A stretch of DNA of 64,000 nt from a virus: IMG/VR virus record IMGVR_UViG_3300045242_000006, positions 33,287-97,286 of that record; one strand, written 5' to 3'. The notes below the pieces were generated by a model. It had not been told where the DNA came from. It did not search any database and worked only from the letters and a program-made list of their open reading frames with translations. Shown piece by piece: positions 14,829-23,237 of the stretch. Position 1 is the stretch's first letter; every line of letters begins with the position of its first letter. A program made the translations under genes and the position numbers.

Positions 14829-15248
14829 ATGACTGACTACGTTGATGTAGTTGAACATAACCCAATCGTCTTCGTCAAGGCAATCTGTGAAAAGATTGCA
14901 GAAGGCTACGCAGTCCATAATACAATTGCTGGTTACCCAGATTTTGGTTTGTATGGGTGCAGGGTGCGGCTCTACAAGGAGCGTAAAGGTGCCACAGTCG
15001 TTGGTGGTGTAGGTGAGTCTAACCTCGTTGAGCAATATGACCCTATGGGCTTCCTGCTGAGTCTGGAGGCTGCTATGCTCGCAGGTTACACACTAAAGGA
15101 TAGCGGTAGACACTTGCTTCAGCCTGATGGTTTGAAGAGTGTGGAAATGGAGCTTGTCAAAAGCGAGCCAGCAACACCAGCAAAGAAAGCTCCTGCAAAG
15201 AAAGCTTTGAAGGCTGAACCAACAATTAATGAAATGGAGACTGAATAA
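14829..15248 (+). CDS. Hypothetical protein with a basic C-terminal tail
   Basis: 139 aa, first gene of the rightward operon. Residues 1-105 look globular (MTDYVDVVEHNPIVFVKAIC, then YGCRVRLYKERKGAT). The tail PATPAKKAPAKKALKAEP resembles histone H1-like Ala/Lys/Pro tails and may bind nucleic acid. AAGGAG precedes the ATG. No family recognised. Confidence 0.75.
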   Translation: MTDYVDVVEHNPIVFVKAICEKIAEGYAVHNTIAGYPDFGLYGCRVRLYKERKGATVVGGVGESNLVEQYDPMGFLLSLEAAMLAGYTLKDSGRHLLQPDGLKSVEMELVKSEPATPAKKAPAKKALKAEPTINEMETE

Positions 15249-15250
15249 TT

Positions 15251-15607
15251 ATGGCAAAACTAACTAAAGCACAACGTGAATTCTTCGCAGACTTCGCTCG
15301 TAATGATATCAGCAACTCGCTATTTCCTATTCTGCATGCTCAAGGGCTGGAGTTTACGGAAGAGATTGCTAACGAGTTCTTGGACTTGGTTAATCTAGAT
15401 GCTTATACAGAAATTGTAGCTCAAGCGTTCCTTGAGCGTGTTGACTTCGTCACTATCAAGAAAATTGATAAGATCATGAAGAGTGATGAATTCCAAAATG
15501 TGATTGTCGCTTCTCATCAAGTGTCTGACGTTGTTCACGAAGAACGTATTCGAATCCTTACAGGTTTGATTCCAACTGAGGAAGGGTTTGGCGAAGAAGC
15601 AGAGTAA
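15251..15607 (+). CDS. Hypothetical helical protein
   Basis: 118 aa, all-helical and acidic (MAKLTKAQREFFADFARNDI, then YTEIVAQAFLERVDFVTIKK). Starts two bases after the previous stop, so is co-translated with it. No recognised family; its position before PhoH suggests an early accessory role only by association. Confidence 0.75.
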   Translation: MAKLTKAQREFFADFARNDISNSLFPILHAQGLEFTEEIANEFLDLVNLDAYTEIVAQAFLERVDFVTIKKIDKIMKSDEFQNVIVASHQVSDVVHEERIRILTGLIPTEEGFGEEAE

Positions 15608-15654
15608 TTCTCTTGAGGGCGAAAGCCCTCTCTTTCATGGAGGTGTTGTAAACT

Positions 15655-16419
15655 ATGGCAAAGCGTAATCAAGCAAAGGTGATTGGAAAGCGTTGGGAAG
15701 AAAAAGAAACTAAAGGTCGTGAAGTCAAACCTAAGTTTGAAGCAGCCCGTGAAGAAGGCCGCACACAACACGATACAAAGCCGCTACGCCCACGTAATGA
15801 TAAACAAGCACGCTACATCCAGTCTATCAACGAAAACCCTCTGACGATTGCCACAGGCTACGCAGGGACTTCTAAGACGTACATCCCAACTGTCATGGCA
15901 TGTGATGCCTACCTCAAAGGTGAGATTGACAAGATTGTGTTTGTTCGTCCTAATATTTCCAATAGTAAATCTCTTGGCATGTTTAAAGGGTCAGCTGTTG
16001 AGAAGATGGAAATGTGGCTGATGCCTGTAATCAACATCCTGAAAGATCGTCTGACTCCGGGTGGACTTGAAACAGCCATTGAGAATGGTAACATTCAGTA
16101 TGTTCCACTTGAGGTGCTGAAAGGCTTCTCTGCTGAACGTTGTTTCTTTATTGTTGACGAAGGCGAGGACATTAACCAAGAAGAAGCCAAGAATATCGTT
16201 ACCCGTCAAGGTAAAGATTGCAAGATGGTGATTAGTGGTGATGTAAGCCAGAGTGCATTGAAGTCTCATAGCGGTCTGAAGATGCTTACAAATATGGCGG
16301 AACGCCACAGCAATTTGCAGATTGGTTTTATCGACTTCAACCATGTAAATGACATCGAACGATCTGAGGCTTGCAAGCAATGGATCATCGCCTTTGAGAA
16401 AGATGAACGGGAGGTATAA
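15655..16419 (+). CDS. PhoH-like P-loop ATPase
   Basis: 254 aa. After a basic 45-residue N-terminus comes a PhoH-type core: Walker A GYAGTSKT (residues 68-75, with Ser where Gly is usual), KIVFVRPNIS, Walker B CFFIVDEGEDI, and the sensor MVISGDVSQSAL. PhoH proteins are RNA/nucleotide-linked ATPases widespread in phages with unresolved roles. The stop overlaps the start of the ClpP-like gene. Confidence 0.88.
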   Translation: MAKRNQAKVIGKRWEEKETKGREVKPKFEAAREEGRTQHDTKPLRPRNDKQARYIQSINENPLTIATGYAGTSKTYIPTVMACDAYLKGEIDKIVFVRPNISNSKSLGMFKGSAVEKMEMWLMPVINILKDRLTPGGLETAIENGNIQYVPLEVLKGFSAERCFFIVDEGEDINQEEAKNIVTRQGKDCKMVISGDVSQSALKSHSGLKMLTNMAERHSNLQIGFIDFNHVNDIERSEACKQWIIAFEKDEREV

Positions 16420-17027
16420 TGAGCGAAGAAATGAATAGCAACAAGCCAAATCGCATCATGGTTAATCAACATGTTGCAAGTGAATACCACCTGAGACTGG
16501 CTCGCCCTATCACAGAAGTTGATGACTTCGAAGATGAGTTCCAGTTGTTCGCTGGTGCTGGAGAACGAGATGTTATCAAGATTGATATTGTTACGCCGGG
16601 TGGCTCCGTGGATACGGCACACATGTTGTGTCGTGCTATTGCTCGCACTGCTGCCCACACAATCGCCTACATCGGGCCAACGTGTGCAAGTGCTGGTACA
16701 GCCATCGCCCTTGCCTGTGAAGAGTGGGAGATTGACGATATGTCCTCTTTCATGGTACACACAGGAAGCTATGGCTACTACGGGATGGCGCCCCACGTCA
16801 AGGCCAACGTCGCTCACAACGATAAGATGATTGAGCGTTATGTGCGTTTGTCTTACACTGGATTCCTAACAGAAGAAGAAATCCTCAAGGTGTTGGATGC
16901 CAAAGAGATTTACTTCGAAGGTGAAGAGCTTGCACAGCGCCTGTCTGCGTACAGCCAATACCGTGAAGCAATGCGTGAAGCCTACGCTGCTGAAGAAGGG
17001 GTTGACACAGACCCATTTAGTGATTAA
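16419..17027 (+). CDS. ClpP-like serine protease
   Basis: 202 aa. ClpP/SppA crotonase-type fold motifs: IVTPGGSVDTAHML (residues 58-70), nucleophile Ser91 in TCASAGTAIALA, and His114 in SSFMVHTGS; a C-terminal Asp is plausible. Family members degrade proteins with an AAA+ partner, and phage versions may act on host or scaffold proteins. It overlaps the PhoH gene by one base, a recurrent phage pair. No dedicated unfoldase is seen here. Confidence 0.85.
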   Translation: MSEEMNSNKPNRIMVNQHVASEYHLRLARPITEVDDFEDEFQLFAGAGERDVIKIDIVTPGGSVDTAHMLCRAIARTAAHTIAYIGPTCASAGTAIALACEEWEIDDMSSFMVHTGSYGYYGMAPHVKANVAHNDKMIERYVRLSYTGFLTEEEILKVLDAKEIYFEGEELAQRLSAYSQYREAMREAYAAEEGVDTDPFSD

Positions 17028-17096
17028 GATTCACCCCATGAGCCAGCCGCCTAACACGTAGCTGGCCATTTTTATGCCTGTTGATTGGAGGGATTG

Positions 17097-17366
17097 ATGA
17101 GTAAGCAGAAGGTTACGGTAGTTGATTACGCAGAGTTTTCACGTTGGGATTTCATTCCTCCTGCCACGTTTTACATCAAGAATGCGATGGGTGCTTACAT
17201 TTTCATCCACACAGCAAAACGTCAAGTAGCCCAAGAATGGGTTGATGAAGAGTTTGGCAAAGGGCGTTATACAGTAAACACAAGCCGCTTACAGAAGGGT
17301 AAACCACTTGGGGAAGACAGCAAACCTGCCTTCGGAACCGCTACTAGAAGGGGTCAAAAACGATGA
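17097..17366 (+). CDS. Hypothetical protein
   Basis: 89 aa from the ATG at 17097 with GGAGG in front. Beta-rich (MSKQKVTVVDYAEFSRWDFI, then YIFIHTAKRQVAQEWVDEEF), with a very basic end TATRRGQKR. Overlaps the next gene by four bases. No function recognised. Confidence 0.7.
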   Translation: MSKQKVTVVDYAEFSRWDFIPPATFYIKNAMGAYIFIHTAKRQVAQEWVDEEFGKGRYTVNTSRLQKGKPLGEDSKPAFGTATRRGQKR

Positions 17367-17596
17367 AAGCTACTAAACTTGCACAACTGCTGTTGAAAAC
17401 TGTTGAAGATGAGGGTGGTGATTTTGATGTGGTGTGCCCCGGCGACCACCAAATGTTGTACAAGGTTCAAGGTGTAGAAGTCGGCTTTGTTGAGGACATT
17501 CGAGAGTACCAGATGGAAGAGAAGCACATTGACGATGTAGAGGATTATATCGCTGAGGGTGGCAATCCTACTAAAGTATTTGTGGTGTACGGTTAA
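17363..17596 (+). CDS. Hypothetical acidic protein
   Basis: 77 aa, acidic (KTVEDEGGDFDVVCPGDHQM, then EDYIAEGGNPTKVFVVYG). Start overlaps the previous stop (ATGA) and its stop abuts the deaminase start. No function recognised. Confidence 0.7.
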   Translation: MKATKLAQLLLKTVEDEGGDFDVVCPGDHQMLYKVQGVEVGFVEDIREYQMEEKHIDDVEDYIAEGGNPTKVFVVYG

Positions 17597-17997
17597 TGAA
17601 CTATGACGATGCCCATATGCAAACTGCTGAAGCTTTCGCTGACAAGAGCCAATGTCCTCGCACAAAGGTGGGGTGTGCTTTGGTATTGGCAAGCGGGATC
17701 GTATCTCCCGGCCTCAACGGCCATGCAAGTGGTGGACCTAATCAATGGGACTTCTCACCTGACGGGAATCCCGAGGTTGTACACGCCGAACTTAATTCGT
17801 TGGGAAAATGTTTGGAGCAAGGACTTAGCACGAGAGGGGCGACAATGTATGTTACGTTATCTCCATGCCTCGAATGCTCAAAGTTGCTGGTTAGAGCGGG
17901 GGTCAGGCGCGTCGTTTATCGGGATGAATATCGCTTGACAACTGGGCTTGATTATTTGAAGAAGTATGGTGTGGAGGTGGAACAATATGCATTATAA
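17596..17997 (+). CDS. dCMP/cytidine deaminase
   Basis: 133 aa with the zinc-dependent deaminase signature: H63-A-E65 in VVHAELNS and P-C91-x2-C94 in LSPCLECSKLL. This supports deamination of dCMP to dUMP, which would feed the phage ThyX located 43 kb away. Starts at the previous stop (TAATGA). Length is normal for the family. Confidence 0.88.
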   Translation: MNYDDAHMQTAEAFADKSQCPRTKVGCALVLASGIVSPGLNGHASGGPNQWDFSPDGNPEVVHAELNSLGKCLEQGLSTRGATMYVTLSPCLECSKLLVRAGVRRVVYRDEYRLTTGLDYLKKYGVEVEQYAL

Positions 17998-18370
17998 TGA
18001 GGCGTTTGCTGACAAGCAGGGTATCTCGGCGGTTGATCGTCAACGTTTGGATTCGAAGTATGAAGAACTATTCGCCGTGCTGGAGAATCCAAGTGAGTGG
18101 AATTCGCCAGAGGCACAAGTGAGGAAGATTGAATTTGATCTACAGAAGCTCTGGAAGTTTCCACAAGACCCTAAGTTCCATCGTTACCAGTTGGAAATCA
18201 AAGGTTGTACTTGCCCAAGGCTTGACAACTTTGAACTGTTCGGGCACACTGCTGACCGATATCGTGTAAGTGATTGCCCTTGGCATTGGAAACCAGAAGA
18301 TGACATTCGTGTGCAAAACGCTTGGGCTGATCGTCAGAAACTGATGGAAGAACGGAGGAATGAAGTATGA
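17987..18370 (+). CDS. Hypothetical protein with Cys motif
   Basis: 127 aa from the ATG at 17987 (GGAGGTGGAACA in front); it overlaps the deaminase end by 11 bases. Helical N-terminal half, then CTCPRLDNFELFGHTADRYR and DCPWHWKPED, where C-x-C, H, and C-x2-H could bind zinc. No family recognised. Confidence 0.7.
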   Translation: MHYNEAFADKQGISAVDRQRLDSKYEELFAVLENPSEWNSPEAQVRKIEFDLQKLWKFPQDPKFHRYQLEIKGCTCPRLDNFELFGHTADRYRVSDCPWHWKPEDDIRVQNAWADRQKLMEERRNEV

Positions 18371-18597
18371 CAATTATCGCTGTAGCAATGAGAACTGAAT
18401 CTGGTGACGACTACCTGTCGATGTTCACGGGTGTTGTGAGTCCACAAGACTTTGTAGCACGTGTGGAGAATGAAATGGGAGAAGAACTTGCTTACGTCTA
18501 CCACACTAAAATCGTAGCTGACGGTGAAGCCACTAACATCTACAAACATGCTTTGCAAGAGCGTATCGAACAGTTGATGGAGGAACATTATGATTAA
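18367..18597 (+). CDS. Hypothetical small protein
   Basis: 76 aa (MTIIAVAMRTESGDDYLSMF, then AYVYHTKIVADGEATNIYKH), alpha/beta and acidic. Overlaps both neighbours, so tightly co-translated. No function recognised. Confidence 0.7.
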   Translation: MTIIAVAMRTESGDDYLSMFTGVVSPQDFVARVENEMGEELAYVYHTKIVADGEATNIYKHALQERIEQLMEEHYD

Positions 18598-19780
18598 AAC
18601 TCTATATGGCCTTGACAAGAAAGGCGAGATGAAGGTTTGGACTATTAAAGTTGAGAGAGTTTTCTGTGCACCTAACCCAGAGTCATCCATCACCATTACA
18701 CATGGTAAGCTTGGCGGTAAGCTGACTGAAAAGATTGATTTCATCACTGAGGGTAATCAAGGTCGTGATGCCTATGAGCAAGCTGTGCTTGAGGCTAAAG
18801 CTCGCATCAAGAAGCAAGAAGACAAGAACTACCGTGAGAACAAGGCTGATCTGGAACACCTTGACATTCTGGCTATGCTCGCTGCTGACTATCGTAAGCG
18901 TAGCAAGAGTATTGTGTATCCATGTTACGGCTCTGATAAGTATGATGGTGTCCGTGCTTTGGCGAAGAAACGTGATGGCGTTGTAACCATCGAGTCTCGC
19001 ACATCGCAGATTTACGATATCCCTCACATCCATGAAGCCCTTGTGATTCACATGCAAGATGGCGACATCTGGGATGGCGAAATCTACCTGCATGGTGAAG
19101 CACTTCAAGACATTACGTCTGCTGTTGGTCGTACTGACCCTCAGGCGAAGATTGATGCTGCCAAGCGTAAGGTTGAAAAACTCTCTCAGCCGGGTAGTGA
19201 CTATGAGAAGTTTGAGCTTGCCCAGCAAGAGCTGGAAGAAGCTAAGCTGATTGCATATATCCGTCCACGTCTTGAGTTCCATATCTTTGACGTGCATTCG
19301 GATAAAACGTTCGATGAGCGTGTAAAAGACCTTGACACGTTGACAGGTATTCCGGTAGTATCGCCTTGTATTAAGATCACCCAGTACGTTTGGGTTGCTG
19401 ATGCGGCTGATATGAAAGTCAAGCACGACGATTCTGTGGATCGTGGCTACGAAGGTTTGATGCTCCGTAATTTCAAGGGTGTGTATGAATCTGGCAAACG
19501 CTCTACAGACTTGCAGAAGTACAAAGAGTTTGTGGATGCTGAGTTTGAAATCCTTGATGTAATCCCAGACAAAGAGGATGGCAGTCGATTCGTTGTAAGA
19601 AACAACTTGAACGACCGTACGTTCACTGTGACACTGGGCTCAATGGCTCAACGAGCTGAGTATCTGGCTAACAAAAAGCTTTACATCGGTAAGATGATTA
19701 CTGTAAGCTACCAGTCTCGCTACAAGAAGACTAAGCTACCTCAGTTCCCAACTGGCGTAGTAATTCGTGATTATGAATAA
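18590..19780 (+). CDS. ATP-dependent DNA ligase with N-terminal WGR-like domain
   Basis: 396 aa. Residues 1-85 (WTIKVERV, ITHGKLGGKLTEKIDF, YEQAVLEAKARIKKQEDKNY) look like a WGR-type domain, known from PARPs and bacterial DNA-binding proteins. The catalytic core has motif I DKYDGVR with adenylated Lys117, ESRTSQIY, FHIFDVHSD, motif IV EGLMLRN and motif V LQKYKEFVDAEFEI, then an OB-fold. Would seal nicks in phage DNA replication or repair. The N-terminal fusion is the unusual part. Confidence 0.87.
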   Translation: MIKTLYGLDKKGEMKVWTIKVERVFCAPNPESSITITHGKLGGKLTEKIDFITEGNQGRDAYEQAVLEAKARIKKQEDKNYRENKADLEHLDILAMLAADYRKRSKSIVYPCYGSDKYDGVRALAKKRDGVVTIESRTSQIYDIPHIHEALVIHMQDGDIWDGEIYLHGEALQDITSAVGRTDPQAKIDAAKRKVEKLSQPGSDYEKFELAQQELEEAKLIAYIRPRLEFHIFDVHSDKTFDERVKDLDTLTGIPVVSPCIKITQYVWVADAADMKVKHDDSVDRGYEGLMLRNFKGVYESGKRSTDLQKYKEFVDAEFEILDVIPDKEDGSRFVVRNNLNDRTFTVTLGSMAQRAEYLANKKLYIGKMITVSYQSRYKKTKLPQFPTGVVIRDYE

Positions 19781-19790
19781 GGAGAAAGAT

Positions 19791-20234
19791 ATGACTGATG
19801 CAAACGCTGTAGTAGATGCTGTTCTGGACGCTGTGAAAGATTTCGAAGCGTTGGATACCACTGTTGTACAAGTGCGAAGTGTTCTGAACTTCATGTACGC
19901 TCTGGGATACACTCTGGATATGGGTTCTAAAACTGGCCGTTTTGTAACTGAACAACGTGTGCATCAAGGCAACCGCTTTCTAAGCTTCAGCACTGCGGCA
20001 AAAATGCACAACCTACAAGATGAGCACTGGATCGTAGATCAGGAAACAGGGTCTGCATCTCCAACTTGTGTTCATCTTGTTGTAGGTTTCTCTACGCTCG
20101 GCGTTCGACTTGCACAGGCTTCTAAGCTTGTTAAACAAGTGAAGCTGAGCGTAACTAAGCATGGCCAAGTGCTGACTCTTGACCCAATGGTTGTTCCTCT
20201 GAACAAAGTTGTTGAATCCCTTATCGGAGTTTGA
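19791..20234 (+). CDS. Hypothetical protein
   Basis: 147 aa from the ATG at 19791 with AAGGAGAAAG in front. Alpha/beta, with VVQVRSVLNFMYALGYTLDM and LVVGFSTLGVRLAQASKLVK. Last gene before a rho-independent terminator, so it closes this operon. No function recognised. Confidence 0.7.
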   Translation: MTDANAVVDAVLDAVKDFEALDTTVVQVRSVLNFMYALGYTLDMGSKTGRFVTEQRVHQGNRFLSFSTAAKMHNLQDEHWIVDQETGSASPTCVHLVVGFSTLGVRLAQASKLVKQVKLSVTKHGQVLTLDPMVVPLNKVVESLIGV

Positions 20235-20241
20235 CATGAAC

Positions 20242-20266
20242 GCCCGCCCACAAGGCGGGCTTCTTT
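20242..20266 (+). terminator. Rho-independent terminator
   Basis: Stem GCCCGCC (20242-20248) and GGCGGGC (20254-20260), then TTCTTT. Confidence 0.8.
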
Positions 20267-20289
20267 ATCACTAAATTTAGGAGAATACT

Positions 20290-20733
20290 ATGCTTGATCT
20301 GGAAAAACGTGCTGAAGCCTTCGCCACTGAACGCCACAAGGGTCAGAAGTATGGCGATGAAGACTACACATACCACCTTCGTCAGGTTGTAGAGAACGTA
20401 ATCAAGCGTAATCAAGGCCATCCGTTGTTGTCCACTCTGGTTGCCATCGCATGGTTGCACGACGTTCTAGAGGACACTGACACAGAATACCGCGTGGTTG
20501 AGCGTGAGTTTGGTACTGCTGTTGCATACTCGGTCTTAGGTCTGACCAAGCGTGATGGCCTCTCCTACAAAGAGTACATGGAAACAATTGTGAGTGCTGC
20601 TCTTGTACGTGAAGTGAAGATCTGCGATACTATGGCGAATATGGTGGAGAGCATCAAGAGTGGCAACACTAAAGGTTTGATTAAGTACCCACGTCAACTG
20701 ACTATTTTGGTAACAGGAGTTTATTATGAGTGA
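20290..20733 (+). CDS. HD-domain alarmone hydrolase-like protein
   Basis: 147 aa. ATERHKGQKYGDEDYTYHL, AWLHDVLEDTD and VKICDTMANM are the H...HD...D/ED motifs of the SpoT/Mesh1 HD hydrolase domain; no synthetase domain is present. Small alarmone hydrolases cleave (p)ppGpp, so a phage copy could dampen the stringent response or remove alarmone-like toxins. Overlaps the next gene by eight bases. MazG-like or 5'-nucleotidase activities are alternatives. Confidence 0.75.
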   Translation: MLDLEKRAEAFATERHKGQKYGDEDYTYHLRQVVENVIKRNQGHPLLSTLVAIAWLHDVLEDTDTEYRVVEREFGTAVAYSVLGLTKRDGLSYKEYMETIVSAALVREVKICDTMANMVESIKSGNTKGLIKYPRQLTILVTGVYYE

Positions 20734-21295
20734 GATTTGGTTTACAAGTGACCTGCACTTTGGTCACGCGAACATCGTTAAATACTGCAACCGTCCTTGG
20801 ACTGTAGAAGACCAAGAGGAAGAGCTTATCACTCGTTGGAATAGCCGTGTTGGGCTGCTGGATGATGTTTATCATCTGGGTGACTTCACTTTTGCTGGTC
20901 GTAAGAAAGCCGACAAGATTGTTGAAATCATCAAACAATTGAATGGTCAAATCACATTCATTAGGGGTAACCATTGTCAAGATGGCCTGTGGGAAGAGAT
21001 TGCTAAACACAATCTGGCTCATATTGTAGATGTCTGCCACTACAAAGAGATTACCATTGACCGCACAAAGGTTTGCATGTTCCACTATCCAATGGAAACT
21101 TGGAATAAAGCACACCACGGTGCATGGCATCTGCATGGCCACTGTCACGCTTCCATGGCTCCACGTGGAAAGCGACTCGATGTAGGGATCGATAATCATC
21201 CTGATCATCAGGTATTCTCGCTAGCTGAAGTCAAGATTCATATGGCTAAACAAGAATTTGTGATTGTAGATCACCATGACGGAGGACGTGAATAA
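20726..21295 (+). CDS. Calcineurin-like metallophosphoesterase
   Basis: 189 aa with the full dimetal motif set: FTSDLHFGHANI, VYHLGDFTF, FIRGNHC, CMFHYPMETW and LHGHCH. Substrate cannot be deduced. Its place next to RNA ligase and kinase genes is compatible with a role in RNA-end or cyclic-nucleotide chemistry, but that is inference. Confidence 0.85.
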   Translation: MSEIWFTSDLHFGHANIVKYCNRPWTVEDQEEELITRWNSRVGLLDDVYHLGDFTFAGRKKADKIVEIIKQLNGQITFIRGNHCQDGLWEEIAKHNLAHIVDVCHYKEITIDRTKVCMFHYPMETWNKAHHGAWHLHGHCHASMAPRGKRLDVGIDNHPDHQVFSLAEVKIHMAKQEFVIVDHHDGGRE

Positions 21296-21516
21296 TGGCA
21301 AAGATGATTGTTGATACCGAGATGAAAGTGGTGCCTGACGTAGTTCCGGGTACTCTCATGATCCATGAAGACCTCCCGCCATACATCGTAATGGCAACAA
21401 GTATTGTTATTGGGGATGAGTTTGCTGGTGTGTCCCTCTCTGATGGTGTGTATGGTGAGCAGTGGGTTATCAGCGAGTACAGTGTATTTCAAGGCAAGTT
21501 ATCACTGGAGCAATAG
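21295..21516 (+). CDS. Hypothetical protein
   Basis: 73 aa, beta-rich (KVVPDVVPGTLMIHEDLPPY, then GEQWVISEYSVFQGKLSLEQ). One-base overlap with the metallophosphoesterase and a one-base gap before the RNA ligase. No family recognised. Confidence 0.7.
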   Translation: MAKMIVDTEMKVVPDVVPGTLMIHEDLPPYIVMATSIVIGDEFAGVSLSDGVYGEQWVISEYSVFQGKLSLEQ

Positions 21517-21517
21517 T

Positions 21518-22420
21518 ATGTTTGAAGAATTGATAGCTCAAGGGCTTGTAAAACAAAAGCGTTATGAAAACGGCCTGTCTGTGTTCAAGTACGCACGTAA
21601 GGTCTTCTATGATAAGCTCTGGGAGACTGACCCTCTGCTATTGGAAGCACGTGGTATGGTGTTGGATGACGCTGGTAACAAGGTGATCTGGCCCTTCACA
21701 AAGGTGTTCAACTACTTTGAAAACAACGCTGGTGCTGAGTTGCGTCCATCAACTCCAATCATTGCCCCACGTAAGGTGAACGGATTTATGGCTGCTTGCC
21801 GTTACTGGAAAGGTGAGTTGATTGTCTCTACAACTGGCTCTCTCGACTCTGAATTCGCCGTGTTGGCTCGCACGCACATTGAGAAGCTTCAGGGTATTGA
21901 AATCATGGCCTGTAACATGACCGTGTTGTTTGAAATCTGTGATCCATCTGACCCTCACATTGTTGAGGAAGAGGCCGGAGCTTATCTGATCGGTGCACGC
22001 CTCATGCAGAACTGTGCCTACGAGTATGAGATGCTTAACGAAGCTCAGCTTGATGGATACGCTGAGTTGATTGGTGCCAAGCGGCCAGAGACTTTCCGTG
22101 GAACATTTGGTGAGCTTTGGGAGATGGTACGTGAGTGTCGTCATGAAGGTTGGATGGTGATTGACGCTGCCACTCGACAGACAGTGATGAAAATCAAGTC
22201 TCCACACTACCTGTCGAAGAAATTCCTCATGCGAATGGGCGACAAGAAAGTGACTCAGATGTTCACCAACAAGGATGAATTTCTGAAGACGATTGACGAA
22301 GAGTTCTACGCTATCGTACACTACATCACTCGCTGGTGGGGTGAGGATAAGTGGAAAGCAACAACTGAGGGTGATCGCCGTTCGGTCATCGAAAAATACT
22401 TTGAAATGGAGGCACAATAA
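21518..22420 (+). CDS. RNA ligase, T4 Rnl1-like
   Basis: 300 aa from the ATG at 21518 (CTGGAGCAAT upstream). RKVNGF at 85-90 holds the adenylated Lys86 (K-x-N-G instead of K-x-D-G), followed by STTGSL, FEICDPSDPHIVEE, EGWMVID and MKIKSPHYL, the nucleotidyltransferase motifs I-V. LEARGMVLD and VWPF-like TKVFNYFEN match the Rnl1 N-terminal region. Rnl1 enzymes rejoin tRNAs cut by host anticodon nucleases; the adjacent kinase and the phage tRNA array fit that role. Confidence 0.85.
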   Translation: MFEELIAQGLVKQKRYENGLSVFKYARKVFYDKLWETDPLLLEARGMVLDDAGNKVIWPFTKVFNYFENNAGAELRPSTPIIAPRKVNGFMAACRYWKGELIVSTTGSLDSEFAVLARTHIEKLQGIEIMACNMTVLFEICDPSDPHIVEEEAGAYLIGARLMQNCAYEYEMLNEAQLDGYAELIGAKRPETFRGTFGELWEMVRECRHEGWMVIDAATRQTVMKIKSPHYLSKKFLMRMGDKKVTQMFTNKDEFLKTIDEEFYAIVHYITRWWGEDKWKATTEGDRRSVIEKYFEMEAQ

Positions 22421-22836
22421 TGAGCAATATGACCTTGAGACTCGACACGGCTGGACTGCGATCTTTGATTGCTGAGAACCCAGCTTTTTCTGTTGAAATC
22501 CAACAAGCTGTACTGAACAACATCCGAAACGACAATATTCAGCAAGCAGTGGTTGATCGTGTCAACGGTTGTCTGGATAAAATGGCTCCACGTGAGAGTT
22601 ACTACGGCTCTGCACGTATCATCAAGGATCAAAAGCTGTTGGAAGTGATTCATGCCACTGTTCGTGCAGAGGTGAGCGAGAGCCTAAAACAAGCCGTTGA
22701 AGATGCTGTGTCGTCCGCGACCAACTCCATTGACCTTCGTATTCGCCAAGAGGTGAAGAAGCTTGCCAAGGAAATCATTCTGGAGTCTTTGACCTCTGCT
22801 GATGCCAGAGCTATTCTGCTGGAGAAGTTGGTATAG
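22420..22836 (+). CDS. Hypothetical helical protein between RNA ligase and kinase
   Basis: 138 aa, almost wholly helical with coiled-coil character (RAEVSESLKQAVEDAVSSAT, then RQEVKKLAKEIILESLTSAD). Overlaps the RNA ligase stop and the kinase start (TAGTG). Placement inside the RNA-repair pair suggests a partner, without direct evidence. Confidence 0.7.
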   Translation: MSNMTLRLDTAGLRSLIAENPAFSVEIQQAVLNNIRNDNIQQAVVDRVNGCLDKMAPRESYYGSARIIKDQKLLEVIHATVRAEVSESLKQAVEDAVSSATNSIDLRIRQEVKKLAKEIILESLTSADARAILLEKLV

Positions 22837-23228
22837 TGAATCTCTACTTAATTCGTGGCTTGCCGGGTTCCGGCAAGTCTACATTCGCCGCTACATTAGC
22901 TGAGTCTTTGGATTGTCCTCATTACGAGCATGACCAATATCTGTACACAGAAGAAGGTGAATACCTTTGGACGGAAGGGCGTATGGCTTTTGCTTATCGT
23001 CAATGTCTGTTGGACACTGAATCTGTAATGTTACTTGGATCTGACGTTGTTGTATCGAACGTCTTCCCCAAAGGCAAGAGCATGCGTAGCTATCGTAAAC
23101 TGGCTGAGCAGCACGGCTATCGTATCACGTACATTGTTGTAGAGAACCGTCGTGGAGGTGTCAACATCCACGACGTTCCTGCTGATGTGTTGGATAGCAT
23201 GCGTTCTGCATTTCAAATCGAATTATAA
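22836..23228 (+). CDS. P-loop polynucleotide-kinase-like protein
   Basis: 130 aa from a GTG overlapping the previous stop. Walker A GLPGSGKST at residues 8-16, then HYEHDQYLY and VVVSNVFPKGKSM in the positions used by AAA_33/Pnkp-type kinases. It has only the kinase half; no HAD phosphatase domain follows. Would phosphorylate 5'-OH RNA ends before ligation, as T4 Pnkp does, though zeta-toxin-like small-molecule kinases are an alternative. Confidence 0.78.
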   Translation: MNLYLIRGLPGSGKSTFAATLAESLDCPHYEHDQYLYTEEGEYLWTEGRMAFAYRQCLLDTESVMLLGSDVVVSNVFPKGKSMRSYRKLAEQHGYRITYIVVENRRGGVNIHDVPADVLDSMRSAFQIEL

Positions 23229-23237
23229 GGAGGGTCT

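Noticed and set aside
18683-19426. A 247-codon minus-strand frame opposite the DNA ligase
   Set aside because: Opposite strand of a motif-complete ligase, with no ribosome site or promoter of its own.
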